Source: Candidatus Omnitrophota bacterium
GTDB lineage: Bacteria > Omnitrophota > Gorgyraeia > Zapsychrales > Zapsychraceae
Assembly: GCA_015233495.1 (NCBI GenBank)
Contig: JADFXQ010000002.1
Location: forward strand, 1-34,389
Reading direction: 5' to 3'
Length of the DNA stretch: 34,389 nucleotides
Shown: piece by piece, positions 6,383-13,987 of the stretch
How positions within the stretch are numbered: the stretch's first letter is position 1
How the letters are laid out: every line of letters begins with the position of its first letter
Notes under the pieces: generated by a model
The model's input: only the letters and a program-made list of their open reading frames with translations
Told to the model about the DNA's origin: nothing
The model's database searches: none
Program-made: the position numbers and the translations under genes

Positions 6383-6847
6383 ATGGTCCACGATACTTGT
6401 AAAAAAAATGCTCTTTGGATAGCGGTTATAGCTTTGTTTTTTTGCGCGGAAACCTTGTATGTTGTTAAGCTCAAACACGAGGTTGCTCAGGTTGAAAAAA
6501 AATTAACCAAAGTGAATCGGGATTTAATGGCGGCTAATAAAAAAGCCGAGGAATTGAAAGCCACCGGCGAAGAGTTGATCGCGGTGAAAAAAGAATTGGC
6601 GGTCACCCAGATTGATCTGGAGGTCGCTAATAAAAAGTCCACGGATTTGTCTGCGCAAAACGACGATTTGACTAAGGTCAAAGCTGATTTAGAGGCGGCC
6701 AATAAAAAAATCGCGGATTTGACCGCGGCCAGCGCGGAATTAACAAAAGTTAAAGAGGAATTGGCGAAAGCGAAAGCGGATTTAACTGCTGCGGCGGGAT
6801 TGGCGGTTGGCGCATCCGCGCCAGCGGCGGCTCCCGTCGTGAAATAA
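6383..6847 (+). CDS. Membrane-anchored coiled-coil protein
   Basis: This 154-residue protein starts at ATG 6383 after AGGGGGAGAT. It has one N-terminal transmembrane anchor (about 11-28, ALWIAVIALFFCAETLYVV) and then a long charged helix of Leu-based heptads. An internal repeat beginning L-x-A-N-K-K recurs three times, with repeat-to-repeat spacing of about 31 and 24 residues. The C terminus is Ala/Pro-rich. It may act as a periplasmic spacer or tether. It forms a pair with the preceding small exported protein. No family is recognised, and the coiled coil makes homology searches prone to false hits. Confidence 0.65.
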   Translation: MVHDTCKKNALWIAVIALFFCAETLYVVKLKHEVAQVEKKLTKVNRDLMAANKKAEELKATGEELIAVKKELAVTQIDLEVANKKSTDLSAQNDDLTKVKADLEAANKKIADLTAASAELTKVKEELAKAKADLTAAAGLAVGASAPAAAPVVK

Positions 6848-6873
6848 CCATAAACATACATCACCAAAAAAAA

Positions 6874-6905
6874 GGCCGGCAAACAGATTTGCCGGCCTTT
6901 TTTTT
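6874..6905. terminator. Strong intrinsic terminator, probably bidirectional
   Basis: GGCCGGCAAA (6874-6883) pairs perfectly with TTTGCCGGCC (6888-6897) around a 4-base loop, followed by eight T. On the other strand the stem is followed by T residues from the A-run at about 6866-6873, so it can also end the minus-strand SET transcript. Confidence 0.9.
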
Positions 6906-6945
6906 GGGCGCGCTTCGGTAGTACGCGCTAAAGAGGATCGAATTT

Positions 6946-7410
6946 TTAGGATTTGATGAGCAAATCCGCCTCAGTGGTCACGGTTTCTAATTTTCCGGTC
7001 ACATAACCCCGGCAGTGCAAAGCGCCGCAGGAACAGAAAAACGGTTTGAATAAAACGTCTTCGGTCTGGGCATAGTCCATGGTAACAATCCCGCCGGCTG
7101 CAATGGGCTTAACCGTGATAAACACCCGCCGCGACATATCGCAGATAGTGTTCGGTTCGCAGCAATGCAGGATTTTCCCCATAAAATAGGGGTCGTGAAT
7201 GTGCAGTCCATCCGCGAATTTCAGGGTGAACTGAGTGATGTAATTGGTCAAAAAACCGGTAAAAGCGAAAGCAATATCTCCGGGTTCGAACGACGTCAAG
7301 GCAATAACCCCCTCACCAACGTTGTCGCTGATGCGCCGGATAGCGAACCGATCGGATTTCGGTTCGTAGGGAAATTCCGGCAGATTACTGGGATAAAAGC
7401 GTTTGATCAT
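6946..7410 (-). CDS. SET-domain methyltransferase with post-SET zinc motif
   Basis: This 154-residue protein is essentially a compact SET domain. Visible motifs are the N-terminal GEGVIA (33-38), the cofactor-binding HCCEPN (82-87, equivalent to NHSCxPN), GGIVTMDYAQTED (106-118) with the candidate catalytic Tyr113, and a post-SET cluster CSCGALHC (126-133). SET proteins transfer methyl from AdoMet to lysine; the bacterial substrate here is unknown. The start overlaps the stop of the SpeD-like gene by four bases (ATGA), so the two are translationally coupled, which argues for a linked function. Loss of pre-SET and most insert sequence makes it one of the minimal forms. A protein substrate, perhaps the SpeD-like product itself, is possible but unproven. 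Confidence 0.85.
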   Translation of the reverse strand: MIKRFYPSNLPEFPYEPKSDRFAIRRISDNVGEGVIALTSFEPGDIAFAFTGFLTNYITQFTLKFADGLHIHDPYFMGKILHCCEPNTICDMSRRVFITVKPIAAGGIVTMDYAQTEDVLFKPFFCSCGALHCRGYVTGKLETVTTEADLLIKS

Positions 7411-7784
7411 CTGAACAGCACCTGGTAGTTGATGGTTTTAGGGTTGAAGACCTCTTTCACAAAATCGATGACAGCATCTTCTTTAAACGTTTTACAGCTG
7501 AAGACATCAAAATACATGTCTCGCGCTTGATCATTAGTGTGCATAACGATCGCGCTGGTTTCGATCAGTTGGACCGCGGAAATACCGACTTCGATACCGC
7601 CGCCGAAACGTTCGGCGACACAGCCGCCAAAAGCGACCATATCGATTTTTTTCACCAATCGAGTGATGAAGTCCGCGATTTTTTGGGTTTCGAGGATGTT
7701 TGCGTTGCAGCTACGCGCTGTTAAGATGAGGTGTTTTCCGTAGTAGACAACACCGTCCACGTTGATACGTCGATATTCAGCCAT
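7407..7784 (-). CDS. S-adenosylmethionine decarboxylase (SpeD) homologue with altered substrate-site residues
   Basis: From ATG 7784 the protein has 125 residues; a GTG at 7799 would add five, and the ribosome sites do not separate the two. The AdoMetDC fold is recognisable from GKHLILTARSC (16-26) and SAVQLIETSAIVMHT through DVFSC. Aligned with Thermotoga SpeD, the pyruvoyl-forming Ser (S77), the processing His (H82) and the catalytic Cys (C97) are kept with exact spacing (5 and 15). However, the usual ESH is TSA, and the HTWPE that contacts AdoMet reads HTNDQ, so the Trp and Glu are lost. It may be a self-processing pyruvoyl decarboxylase for another substrate, as shown for some SpeD homologues acting on ornithine or arginine. 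It is coupled to the SET gene. No spermidine synthase is nearby. Confidence 0.8.
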   Translation of the reverse strand: MAEYRRINVDGVVYYGKHLILTARSCNANILETQKIADFITRLVKKIDMVAFGGCVAERFGGGIEVGISAVQLIETSAIVMHTNDQARDMYFDVFSCKTFKEDAVIDFVKEVFNPKTINYQVLFR

Positions 7785-7889
7785 CGGTCCTTTTTTCACC
7801 CTTCCTTTTATTGTAACGTGAATGGAAATTGGTTATTTATATGAAGCGGCGGCTGGCCGCGGCATTTTCCTATAAGAATATTGTTGTAA

Positions 7890-7918
7890 AGAATAGAATA
7901 TTTTCCCCGGCCTTGCAA
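7890..7918 (-). promoter_or_regulatory. Candidate promoter of the SpeD-like/SET pair
   Basis: On the minus strand TTGCAA (7918-7913) and TATTCT (7895-7890) are 17 bases apart. This leaves a leader of about 100 bases before the coding start. The 244-base gap between 7785 and 8028 holds no gene. Confidence 0.45.
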
Positions 7919-8003
7919 GTGTTTTTTATTCCGGTTTTTCTCACAATCTCGTCGGTAAAAAAGGCCGGCCGCGATGAGTTGCCGCGGGCGGGATTAATCC
8001 GGC

Positions 8004-8030
8004 AAAAGCGCGTCCGAACCCAGACGCTTT
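8004..8030 (-). terminator. Weak hairpin after the phosphorylase-like gene
   Basis: On the minus strand AAAGCGTC and GGACGCGCTTTT can pair with a two-base bulge around a short loop, ending in four T. It overlaps the stop codon of 8029-8733. The U-run is short, so termination is uncertain. Confidence 0.35.
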
Positions 8031-8733
8031 AAATGCTTTTTACAAGGTTTGAAAGGCAAATACAAGCAATATTATGATTTTTTTTCATGATTTTATCCGC
8101 GGCGGCGTCGGGGGGGAGATAGGGGTCGGTGAGGCCGACGTGGTCGGAGGCGTAAAATAACGCGGCGGCTTGGCGCTGGCAATATCGCGCCGCGTTAAAA
8201 AAAGCGGAGCATTCCATATCGACGATATCGACCTTGTCGCGGCAAAAATCAGCGTGATAGATTGTTTCTAAATAAAGCGAGCCCACGGTGGCGCAGGTCG
8301 CGGGAAGAATCGCGGGTGAAAGGGCCAGGATTTTTTGGCAGAGTGTTTGGTCCGGTTCGGCGTAATCCGGTTGGGAGTCTTGTTTTTTTAGCAGGCGGGA
8401 AAAACTTTCCCGGGCGAGGCTTTTTACCGGGCAGAAAAGCGCGGCGCTGTCCCGTTCTTGGGGTGAAGCGATGAGGCCGCAAGATCCGAAAAGGACATAA
8501 TTTTTAATCGGGCTGTCTTTTAAAAGCAGCAAGGCGTCGCCGGCGAACGCGGCGCCGACCCGGGTCTGAATTAAGGCGCAGTGTTTGCCAATGCCGGCGG
8601 AAAAAATGAAGCCTTTGTTTAATTTTGGAATGCCGAGTGCCGCGAGCAAAGGAGCGCTGACCAAGGGCGCGAAGACGCAATTTGGGGGAAAGGTTTTAGG
8701 GTCAAGGCCGAATTGACGCGCCGCATTTAACAT
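8029..8733 (-). CDS. Nucleoside phosphorylase / nucleosidase family protein
   Basis: The 234 residues match the PNP/UDP phosphorylase fold: SAGIGK (45-50), VLFGSCGLI (80-88), the diagnostic VDMECSAFF (171-179) in which the Met-Glu pair holds the ribose, and the SDH (196-198) at the base-binding end. Family members cleave purine nucleosides, MTA/SAH or futalosine; the exact substrate cannot be told from these motifs. Length is typical. It is on the same strand and just upstream of the SpeD-like and SET genes, whose chemistry would yield MTA or SAH, so a recycling role is a reasonable guess. The ATG at 8733 lacks a clear ribosome site. Confidence 0.75.
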   Translation of the reverse strand: MLNAARQFGLDPKTFPPNCVFAPLVSAPLLAALGIPKLNKGFIFSAGIGKHCALIQTRVGAAFAGDALLLLKDSPIKNYVLFGSCGLIASPQERDSAALFCPVKSLARESFSRLLKKQDSQPDYAEPDQTLCQKILALSPAILPATCATVGSLYLETIYHADFCRDKVDIVDMECSAFFNAARYCQRQAAALFYASDHVGLTDPYLPPDAAADKIMKKNHNIACICLSNLVKSI

Positions 8734-8768
8734 GGGAACAGATTCAAGAGTTTATGATACAATTATTC

Positions 8769-8798
8769 GTTATAGGGACGGTTGCGAAATGTCTCCAA
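8769..8798 (-). promoter_or_regulatory. Candidate promoter of the phosphorylase-like gene
   Basis: On the minus strand TTGGAG (8798-8793) and TATAAC (8774-8769) are 18 bases apart, with the start codon about 30 bases beyond the predicted transcript start. The divergent reductase gene begins at 8864, and no good -35/-10 pair was found for it. Confidence 0.4.
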
Positions 8799-8863
8799 TG
8801 CTCTTAACCGACGGCATAGGCTGTCCAAATTGGAAACATATTATATCATAACGCGGGAGATTT

Positions 8864-9808
8864 ATGAAATACGTAAAATTGCCGAATACGGATATGGATA
8901 TGTCCGTTTTGACTTTGGGGACTTGGGTCTTTAGCGGCGACGTGTGGGGCGCGGTGAAGGAACAAGAATGCCGCGACGCGGTGGCCGCGGCTGCGGATTG
9001 CGGGATCAACGTCATCGATACCGCGCCGATTTATGGATACGGGGCAGCGGAAATTATTGTGGGCAAGGCGGTCCGCGGCTGCCGCGGGCGGTTTCTGATT
9101 GCCACAAAATGCGGGCTCATTGGACGCGGCCGGGAGATCCGGCATGATTTGTCGCCGGGGTCGATACGCCGCGAAGTGGAAGATTCTTTGCGCCGTCTGG
9201 GCGTGGAACGCATTGATTTATATCAATGTCATTGGCCCGACCCGGATACGGCGATCGAATCAACCATGGAAGCCCTGCGCGGTTTACAGCAGCAGGGAAA
9301 AATTCGTTATATCGGGGTATCCAATTTTGATCAAGCGCTTTTGGAGCGGGCGCGGCGATGCGCTTGTATCGTGACTTCCCAAAATCCTGGTTCGATTCTG
9401 GATAGGTCCGGAGAAACGCTTTTCCGGTTTTGCCAGGAACGGCAAATCGGCGTCTTGACTTATGGCAGTTTGGCGGGAGGGATTTTGACCGGAAAATACG
9501 ACCAAGCGCCGCGTTTTAAATCCGGGGATGCGCGGAGTTTTTTTTATAAATATTATTCCCCAAAGCATTTTGAACCGACGCGGCAACTTTTGGAAAAACT
9601 GCGGTCTTTGGGACAGCCCTTAAACCAAATCGCTTTGAATTGGGCTAGGCGGCAGCCGGGCGTGGTGAGCGTGTTATGCGGCTGTCGTAACGCCGCGCAA
9701 GTGCGGGACAATGCCGCGGCTATTGCCTGGGATTTGAGCGAGGAGCAGACCCGGTTGATCGACGAATGGGCAAAGCAGACTTTAGATCCGGGAGCGGCCA
9801 ACCTATGA
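8864..9808 (+). CDS. Aldo/keto reductase
   Basis: This 314-residue (alpha/beta)8 oxidoreductase starts at ATG 8864 behind CGGGAGATTT. The catalytic tetrad is present: D52 and Y57 (INVIDTAPIYGYG), K82 (IATKCG) and H123 (YQCHWPD). The signature GKIRYIGVSNF, the STGK-like strand and the C-terminal cofactor loop (VVSVLCGCRNAAQVRDN) are also visible. Family members use NAD(P)H to reduce carbonyl compounds; the substrate is unknown. It heads an operon that also encodes both NADPH-producing dehydrogenases of the oxidative pentose-phosphate route, so the cofactor supply is local. It overlaps the next gene by ATGA. Confidence 0.92.
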   Translation: MKYVKLPNTDMDMSVLTLGTWVFSGDVWGAVKEQECRDAVAAAADCGINVIDTAPIYGYGAAEIIVGKAVRGCRGRFLIATKCGLIGRGREIRHDLSPGSIRREVEDSLRRLGVERIDLYQCHWPDPDTAIESTMEALRGLQQQGKIRYIGVSNFDQALLERARRCACIVTSQNPGSILDRSGETLFRFCQERQIGVLTYGSLAGGILTGKYDQAPRFKSGDARSFFYKYYSPKHFEPTRQLLEKLRSLGQPLNQIALNWARRQPGVVSVLCGCRNAAQVRDNAAAIAWDLSEEQTRLIDEWAKQTLDPGAANL

Positions 9809-11097
9809 ACGATGCGGCGCAAGCCTGCGTGCGAAAGCGGTTTCCCCGGTTTGGCGTCAACAAACAGCAGGAAATTTCCCGGTTGGTATATGAAATTTCT
9901 CGCCGGGAAAATGTCGGTTGGCAATCGGTTTTGCCCTCGGCGGATGAAAAATCCCCGGAGATCCGTTATCCGGCTTTGCGACAGGCGCTTTTACGCCGGC
10001 GATATCCGAATTTGACGGAGGAAGAGAGACAGGCCGCAGTTTTGCCTGCTTTGGATATACAACCCGGGAACCGGGCGGTGTTTTTAGGTGAGCAAAACCG
10101 CCGCCAAGTTATTCCGCGGCGGTTTTACGTTGAAGCGGCGGTCGCGAAGAAAAATTTCGCGGCGGATCTGCGGCGACGTTTTCCCGACGCGGAGTTCACG
10201 GGAATCACCACGTATAAAGAATTTCACGCCGGGCGCAAATATTGTTTGGCGGAGTATAACCGGCGTTTAGAGGATTTTTTTATTGTCGCCGAAAAATATG
10301 ATTTTTTTTGCCCGTGCCCGTGTTCACCCGGTTGCGCGCCGTGCGGGTATCACATTTTTAACGCCGGCCGCGGCTGCGCGTTGGAATGCGTTTATTGTTT
10401 TTTACCCGGCTATATGAATGAACCGGGCATTGTGATCCCGGGGAATCTGGAGGAATATTTTCAGAGAATCGACGGTTATGGTCAAGGGTTGCGCTTTGGC
10501 TCCGGCCAGTTTACTGATTCTTTGGTGTTCGACCATATCACGCGATTCTCGCCGCGGATTATTGATTTTTTCCGCGGCCGGCCAAACGATATTTTTGAGT
10601 TTAAGACGAAAAGCGATGCCATTGAATTGATTTTAGCGGCGCCGGCTGGGGAGAATATTGTGATTTCCTGGTCGCTGAATCCGCAAAAGATTATTGAGAC
10701 CGCCGAATTTTTTACCGCCGGATTGACCGCGCGTTTGGACGCGGCTAAACGTTGCGCCGCCGCGGGATACCGGGTGGGGTTTCATTTTGACCCGATCATT
10801 TTTTACCCGGAATGGGAAAGGGATTATTTTGCTGTTGTGGACCGGATTTTTTCTTCGGTGCCGCCGCGGCGTGTAGCCTGGATCAGTTTAGGGTGTTTGC
10901 GCCTGACGTTGAAATTGAAGAAAGCCATTGAAAATAGGTTTCCGGATAATACAATTTTAAATGGGGAAATGACCGCCGGCTTTGACGGCAAGCTGCGCTA
11001 TCCGGAAAGGGTTCGCCGGGATATTTATAAAAAGATGCGCGAGCGGATTGCCGGGCATGACCCGAACGTTTGGGTCTATTTATGCATGGAACCTTAG
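9805..11097 (+). CDS. SPL-family radical SAM protein (spore photoproduct lyase-like)
   Basis: The start ATG 9805 overlaps the reductase stop (ATGA), giving 430 residues; an upstream in-frame start would lie deep in the reductase gene. The radical SAM motif is C191-x3-C195-x2-C198 (GRGCALECVYCFL). Just before it is a Cys-rich stretch, C169/C171/C173/C177/C180 (CPCPCSPGCAPCGY), as in the SPL-like branch found in non-sporulating bacteria. The C-terminal half has GFHFDPIIFYPEW and ISLGCLRL. True SPL repairs the thymine dimer spore photoproduct. This organism is not a known spore former, so a related DNA-repair or unknown radical role is more prudent. Co-transcription with dehydrogenases and a reductase suggests a link to reductant or stress. 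Confidence 0.82.
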   Translation: MNDAAQACVRKRFPRFGVNKQQEISRLVYEISRRENVGWQSVLPSADEKSPEIRYPALRQALLRRRYPNLTEEERQAAVLPALDIQPGNRAVFLGEQNRRQVIPRRFYVEAAVAKKNFAADLRRRFPDAEFTGITTYKEFHAGRKYCLAEYNRRLEDFFIVAEKYDFFCPCPCSPGCAPCGYHIFNAGRGCALECVYCFLPGYMNEPGIVIPGNLEEYFQRIDGYGQGLRFGSGQFTDSLVFDHITRFSPRIIDFFRGRPNDIFEFKTKSDAIELILAAPAGENIVISWSLNPQKIIETAEFFTAGLTARLDAAKRCAAAGYRVGFHFDPIIFYPEWERDYFAVVDRIFSSVPPRRVAWISLGCLRLTLKLKKAIENRFPDNTILNGEMTAGFDGKLRYPERVRRDIYKKMRERIAGHDPNVWVYLCMEP

Positions 11098-11112
11098 GAA
11101 CAAGGAGAGATC

Positions 11113-12012
11113 ATGACCATTGGTTTTATCGGCCTCGGCCGCATGGGATTAAATATGGTGGAGCGTTTGCTGGCGCGCGGGCATGCGATTGCGGCTTATG
11201 CCCGCAGTGAAGATTCCCGGCGTCCGGCGCGGGATAAGGGCGCCCGGACAGTGGAAGCATTGGGTCAATTAGTTGACACGCTGAACACGCCGCGGGTGGT
11301 TTGGGTCATGGTCCCGGCGGGAGAGGCCACCGAGCAGAATGTCCGGGAATTGGCCGGCCGGCTTTCGCCCGGCGATATTGTGGTGGACGGCGGTAATTCC
11401 AATTATCAGGATTCTTTGCGCCGCGGGAAAATGTTAGCGGAGAAAGGGATTGAATTTTTGGATTGCGGCACCAGCGGCGGGATTTGGGGATTGCAGAATG
11501 GTTATTGTCTGATGATCGGCGGCAGTTCTTCGGCTTTCCAAAAAGTTGAACCGATTTTCGCGGCCTTGGCTCCCGCGCAGGGGTACGCGCTGGTGGGGCC
11601 GAGCGGGGCCGGGCATTTTGTCAAAATGATCCACAATGGAATTGAATACGGGATGCTCCAGGCCTATGCCGAGGGGTTTGAAATTTTGGCCGCGAGAGCG
11701 GAATATCATTTGGATTTAGTAAAAATCGCGGGTTTATGGAATCAAGGCAGTGTTGTCCGTTCCTGGCTTTTGGAATTGGCGCAAACCGCGTTCGCGAAAG
11801 ACCCCCGTTTGGAAAAAATTAAAGGATATATCGCGGATTCCGGCGAGGGCCGCTGGACGGTTGCCGAAGCGGTCGCGCAAAATGTTCCGGCGCCGGTTTT
11901 GACTTTGGCGCTGTTAGAGCGCCTGCGTTCGCGTCAGGAAGATTCGTTTGCCGCGAAAATGATCGCGGCTTTGCGCGATGAGTTTGGCGGGCATGGGGTG
12001 AAGAAAAGTTGA
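11113..12012 (+). CDS. gnd: 6-phosphogluconate dehydrogenase (decarboxylating), short form
   Basis: This 299-residue enzyme converts 6-phosphogluconate to ribulose 5-phosphate and CO2 with reduction of NAD(P)+. Motifs include the Rossmann loop GFIGLGRMGLNM (4-15), DGGNSNY (92-98), CGTSGG (118-123) and the active-site stretch HFVKMIHNGIEYG (168-180) with K171. It is the short (about 300-residue) bacterial type, often NAD-linked, rather than the 470-residue form; the Rossmann sequence does not settle the cofactor. The ATG is preceded by AAGGAGAGATC. It is immediately followed by zwf, with the two genes less than 20 bases apart. Confidence 0.95.
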   Translation: MTIGFIGLGRMGLNMVERLLARGHAIAAYARSEDSRRPARDKGARTVEALGQLVDTLNTPRVVWVMVPAGEATEQNVRELAGRLSPGDIVVDGGNSNYQDSLRRGKMLAEKGIEFLDCGTSGGIWGLQNGYCLMIGGSSSAFQKVEPIFAALAPAQGYALVGPSGAGHFVKMIHNGIEYGMLQAYAEGFEILAARAEYHLDLVKIAGLWNQGSVVRSWLLELAQTAFAKDPRLEKIKGYIADSGEGRWTVAEAVAQNVPAPVLTLALLERLRSRQEDSFAAKMIAALRDEFGGHGVKKS

Positions 12013-12029
12013 AAGTTATAAGGAGAAAT

Positions 12030-13571
12030 ATGGCGGATAAAGATTTTGATAATCCGGTTTTACAAAACCAATTTCTCGAATCCTGTGATTTGCCGGAGCC
12101 GGAGAAGCCGATTCCGCCGTTTGTCTTGGTGATTTTTGGCGGCACTGGGGATTTGAGCCGCAATAAACTTATTCCGGCGCTGTTTCAGCTTTTTATATCC
12201 GGAAAATTGCCGCCGCGTTTTTTTGTGTTGGGCCTCGGATCGCGTCTGTTGTCGGATCAAGAGTTCCGTGTTTTTTGCCGGGACGCGGTCGCGTCCGGCG
12301 CGGCATCGGCGGAGGCTGTGGAGGATTTTGGCGCGCGTTTTGGTTATTTGGCGCAGGATTTGAACCGCGCCGGAGAACCGGCGGGTCTGTGCGGCCGGCT
12401 TACCCAATTGCGCGCGGGATTAGACAGTCCGGACGTTTTGTTTTTGTTTTATTGCGCGCTGCCGCCGGATCTGTTACCCGCGGTGGTCCGGTCGTTAGAC
12501 GCGATCCCCGCGTGTCATGACAGCCGCGTTGCCAAAATTGTCGTCGAGAAACCCTTCGGGCATGACCTGGATTCTTGCCGGGTTTTTAACGGTTTATTGC
12601 GGCAGCATTTTCCCGAACAGCAGATCTATCGCATGGATCATTATTTGGGAAAAGACACCGTGCAAAATATTTTATTTTTTCGGTTTGGCAACAGTATGTT
12701 CGAGCCCTTATGGGATTATCGTTATATTGATCACATTCAGATCACGGTAGCGGAAGACGCGGGAATCGAGAACCGCGGCCGGTTTTATGAACAGTCGGGA
12801 GTCATCCGCGACATTGTCCAGAACCATATTCTGCAATTGATCGCTTTAGTCACTATGGAACCGCCCGTGGGATTTGAGGCGGATTTTATTCGCGATGAGA
12901 CCGTTAAGGTGTTTCGCACGTTTCGTCCTTTTGCCCCGGAAGATTTTTCCCGTCGGACCGTGTTGGGGCAATACGGGGCCGGGACTCTCTTAGGCCGGCC
13001 GGCCGCGGCGTACCGCGCGGAAAACCATGTCGCCCCGGATTCTGTCACGCCGACGTTTTTCGCCGGAAAATTTTATATTGATAATTGGCGTTGGGCGCGG
13101 GTGCCGATTTATGTCCGGGCCGGAAAAAGGCTGTCCCGCCGGTTCAGCGAAATATGCGTTCAATTCAAACAGCCGCCTTTGCGGCTTTTTGGGCGCGTCT
13201 GCGACGCGATCACGCCGGGCGCGGTGCGTTTTAGCCTTTATCCCGAAGAGGAAATCAGTTTGCGGATGAACGTCAAATATCCGGGGCCGGGCAACCGTCC
13301 GTATCCCGTGTCCATGAAATTTAATTATGGGCAGACCTTTCAACTCAAAAGTTTTTCGCCTTATCAGCGGTTGCTGGCGGATTGTCTGAAAGGCGACCCT
13401 TTGTTGTTTTCGCGCCAGGACGGCGTTGAGGCGATGTGGGCGATCGTGGATCCGATAGTTAAATATTGGGAGCAAAATCCGCCGGGGGATTTTCCTAATT
13501 ACGCAGGCGGCGCGCCGGGGCCGGCCGCCGCGGATGAGTTGATCCGCAGGGACGGGAGAGAGTGGGTGTGA
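12030..13571 (+). CDS. zwf: Glucose-6-phosphate 1-dehydrogenase
   Basis: The ATG at 12030 has AGGAG 5 bases upstream and gives 513 residues, close to the usual 480-510. The NADP-binding GGTGDLSRNKL (37-47), EKPFGHDL (173-180), the substrate signature RMDHYLGK (201-208) and the downstream RDIVQNHILQ are all present. It catalyses the first oxidative pentose-phosphate step, making NADPH and phosphogluconolactone. No pgl (lactonase) gene lies in the operon. A short N-terminal extension of about 30 residues precedes the Rossmann fold. Confidence 0.97.
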   Translation: MADKDFDNPVLQNQFLESCDLPEPEKPIPPFVLVIFGGTGDLSRNKLIPALFQLFISGKLPPRFFVLGLGSRLLSDQEFRVFCRDAVASGAASAEAVEDFGARFGYLAQDLNRAGEPAGLCGRLTQLRAGLDSPDVLFLFYCALPPDLLPAVVRSLDAIPACHDSRVAKIVVEKPFGHDLDSCRVFNGLLRQHFPEQQIYRMDHYLGKDTVQNILFFRFGNSMFEPLWDYRYIDHIQITVAEDAGIENRGRFYEQSGVIRDIVQNHILQLIALVTMEPPVGFEADFIRDETVKVFRTFRPFAPEDFSRRTVLGQYGAGTLLGRPAAAYRAENHVAPDSVTPTFFAGKFYIDNWRWARVPIYVRAGKRLSRRFSEICVQFKQPPLRLFGRVCDAITPGAVRFSLYPEEEISLRMNVKYPGPGNRPYPVSMKFNYGQTFQLKSFSPYQRLLADCLKGDPLLFSRQDGVEAMWAIVDPIVKYWEQNPPGDFPNYAGGAPGPAAADELIRRDGREWV

Positions 13572-13596
13572 AATAACCAAACCGAAGGGGTTCGCT

Positions 13597-13974
13597 ATGG
13601 CAAAAATGATTTTGGTCGTGGATGATGACGCGCAGGTCTTGGATGTGGTCGTGAAGCATCTTTTGAACAATGGGTTTGAGGCCATGGGCGTGATGACCGG
13701 AAAAAGCGGCTTAGAAAAAGCCAAGTCGTATTTGCCGGATTTGATTTTGTTGGACATTATGCTGCCCGATTTAGAGGGCTCAGAAGTGGCGCGGGAGTTG
13801 CAACAGCAAGAACGGGTCAAAAATATTCCGATTATTTTCTTGTCCGGCATGATCGGCAAAGATAAAGAGGTCGACGAGATCCGGGTAGGAGACATCACGT
13901 ATCCGGCCATCGGCAAACCGTTTACCGGCCGTCAATTGCTCGAGGCAGTTAAAAAAACATTCAACTTGGTGTAA
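13597..13974 (+). CDS. Stand-alone response regulator receiver domain (CheY-like)
   Basis: The 125 residues form a complete receiver domain and nothing else. Acidic pocket D9/D10, phosphoacceptor D53 (LILLDIMLPD), Ser83 at the switch position (IIFLSG) and Lys107 (IGKPF) are present. GAAGGGG precedes the ATG. It closes the oxidative pentose-phosphate operon, 25 bases after zwf. No histidine kinase is in the window, so the partner is unknown. Without an output domain it must act through protein contact. Confidence 0.93.
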   Translation: MAKMILVVDDDAQVLDVVVKHLLNNGFEAMGVMTGKSGLEKAKSYLPDLILLDIMLPDLEGSEVARELQQQERVKNIPIIFLSGMIGKDKEVDEIRVGDITYPAIGKPFTGRQLLEAVKKTFNLV

Positions 13975-13987
13975 ATAAACGTGTCCG

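Noticed and set aside
7829-8032. Plus-strand reading frame between minus-strand genes
   Set aside because: It has no ribosome site and runs antisense to the promoter region and terminator of the minus-strand genes.
9766-9804. Upstream start for the SPL-like protein
   Set aside because: It lies inside the reductase gene; ATG 9805 with the ATGA overlap is the normal coupled start.
12009-12029. TTG start for zwf
   Set aside because: ATG 12030 has AGGAG at proper spacing, and the TTG is within the end of gnd without a ribosome site.
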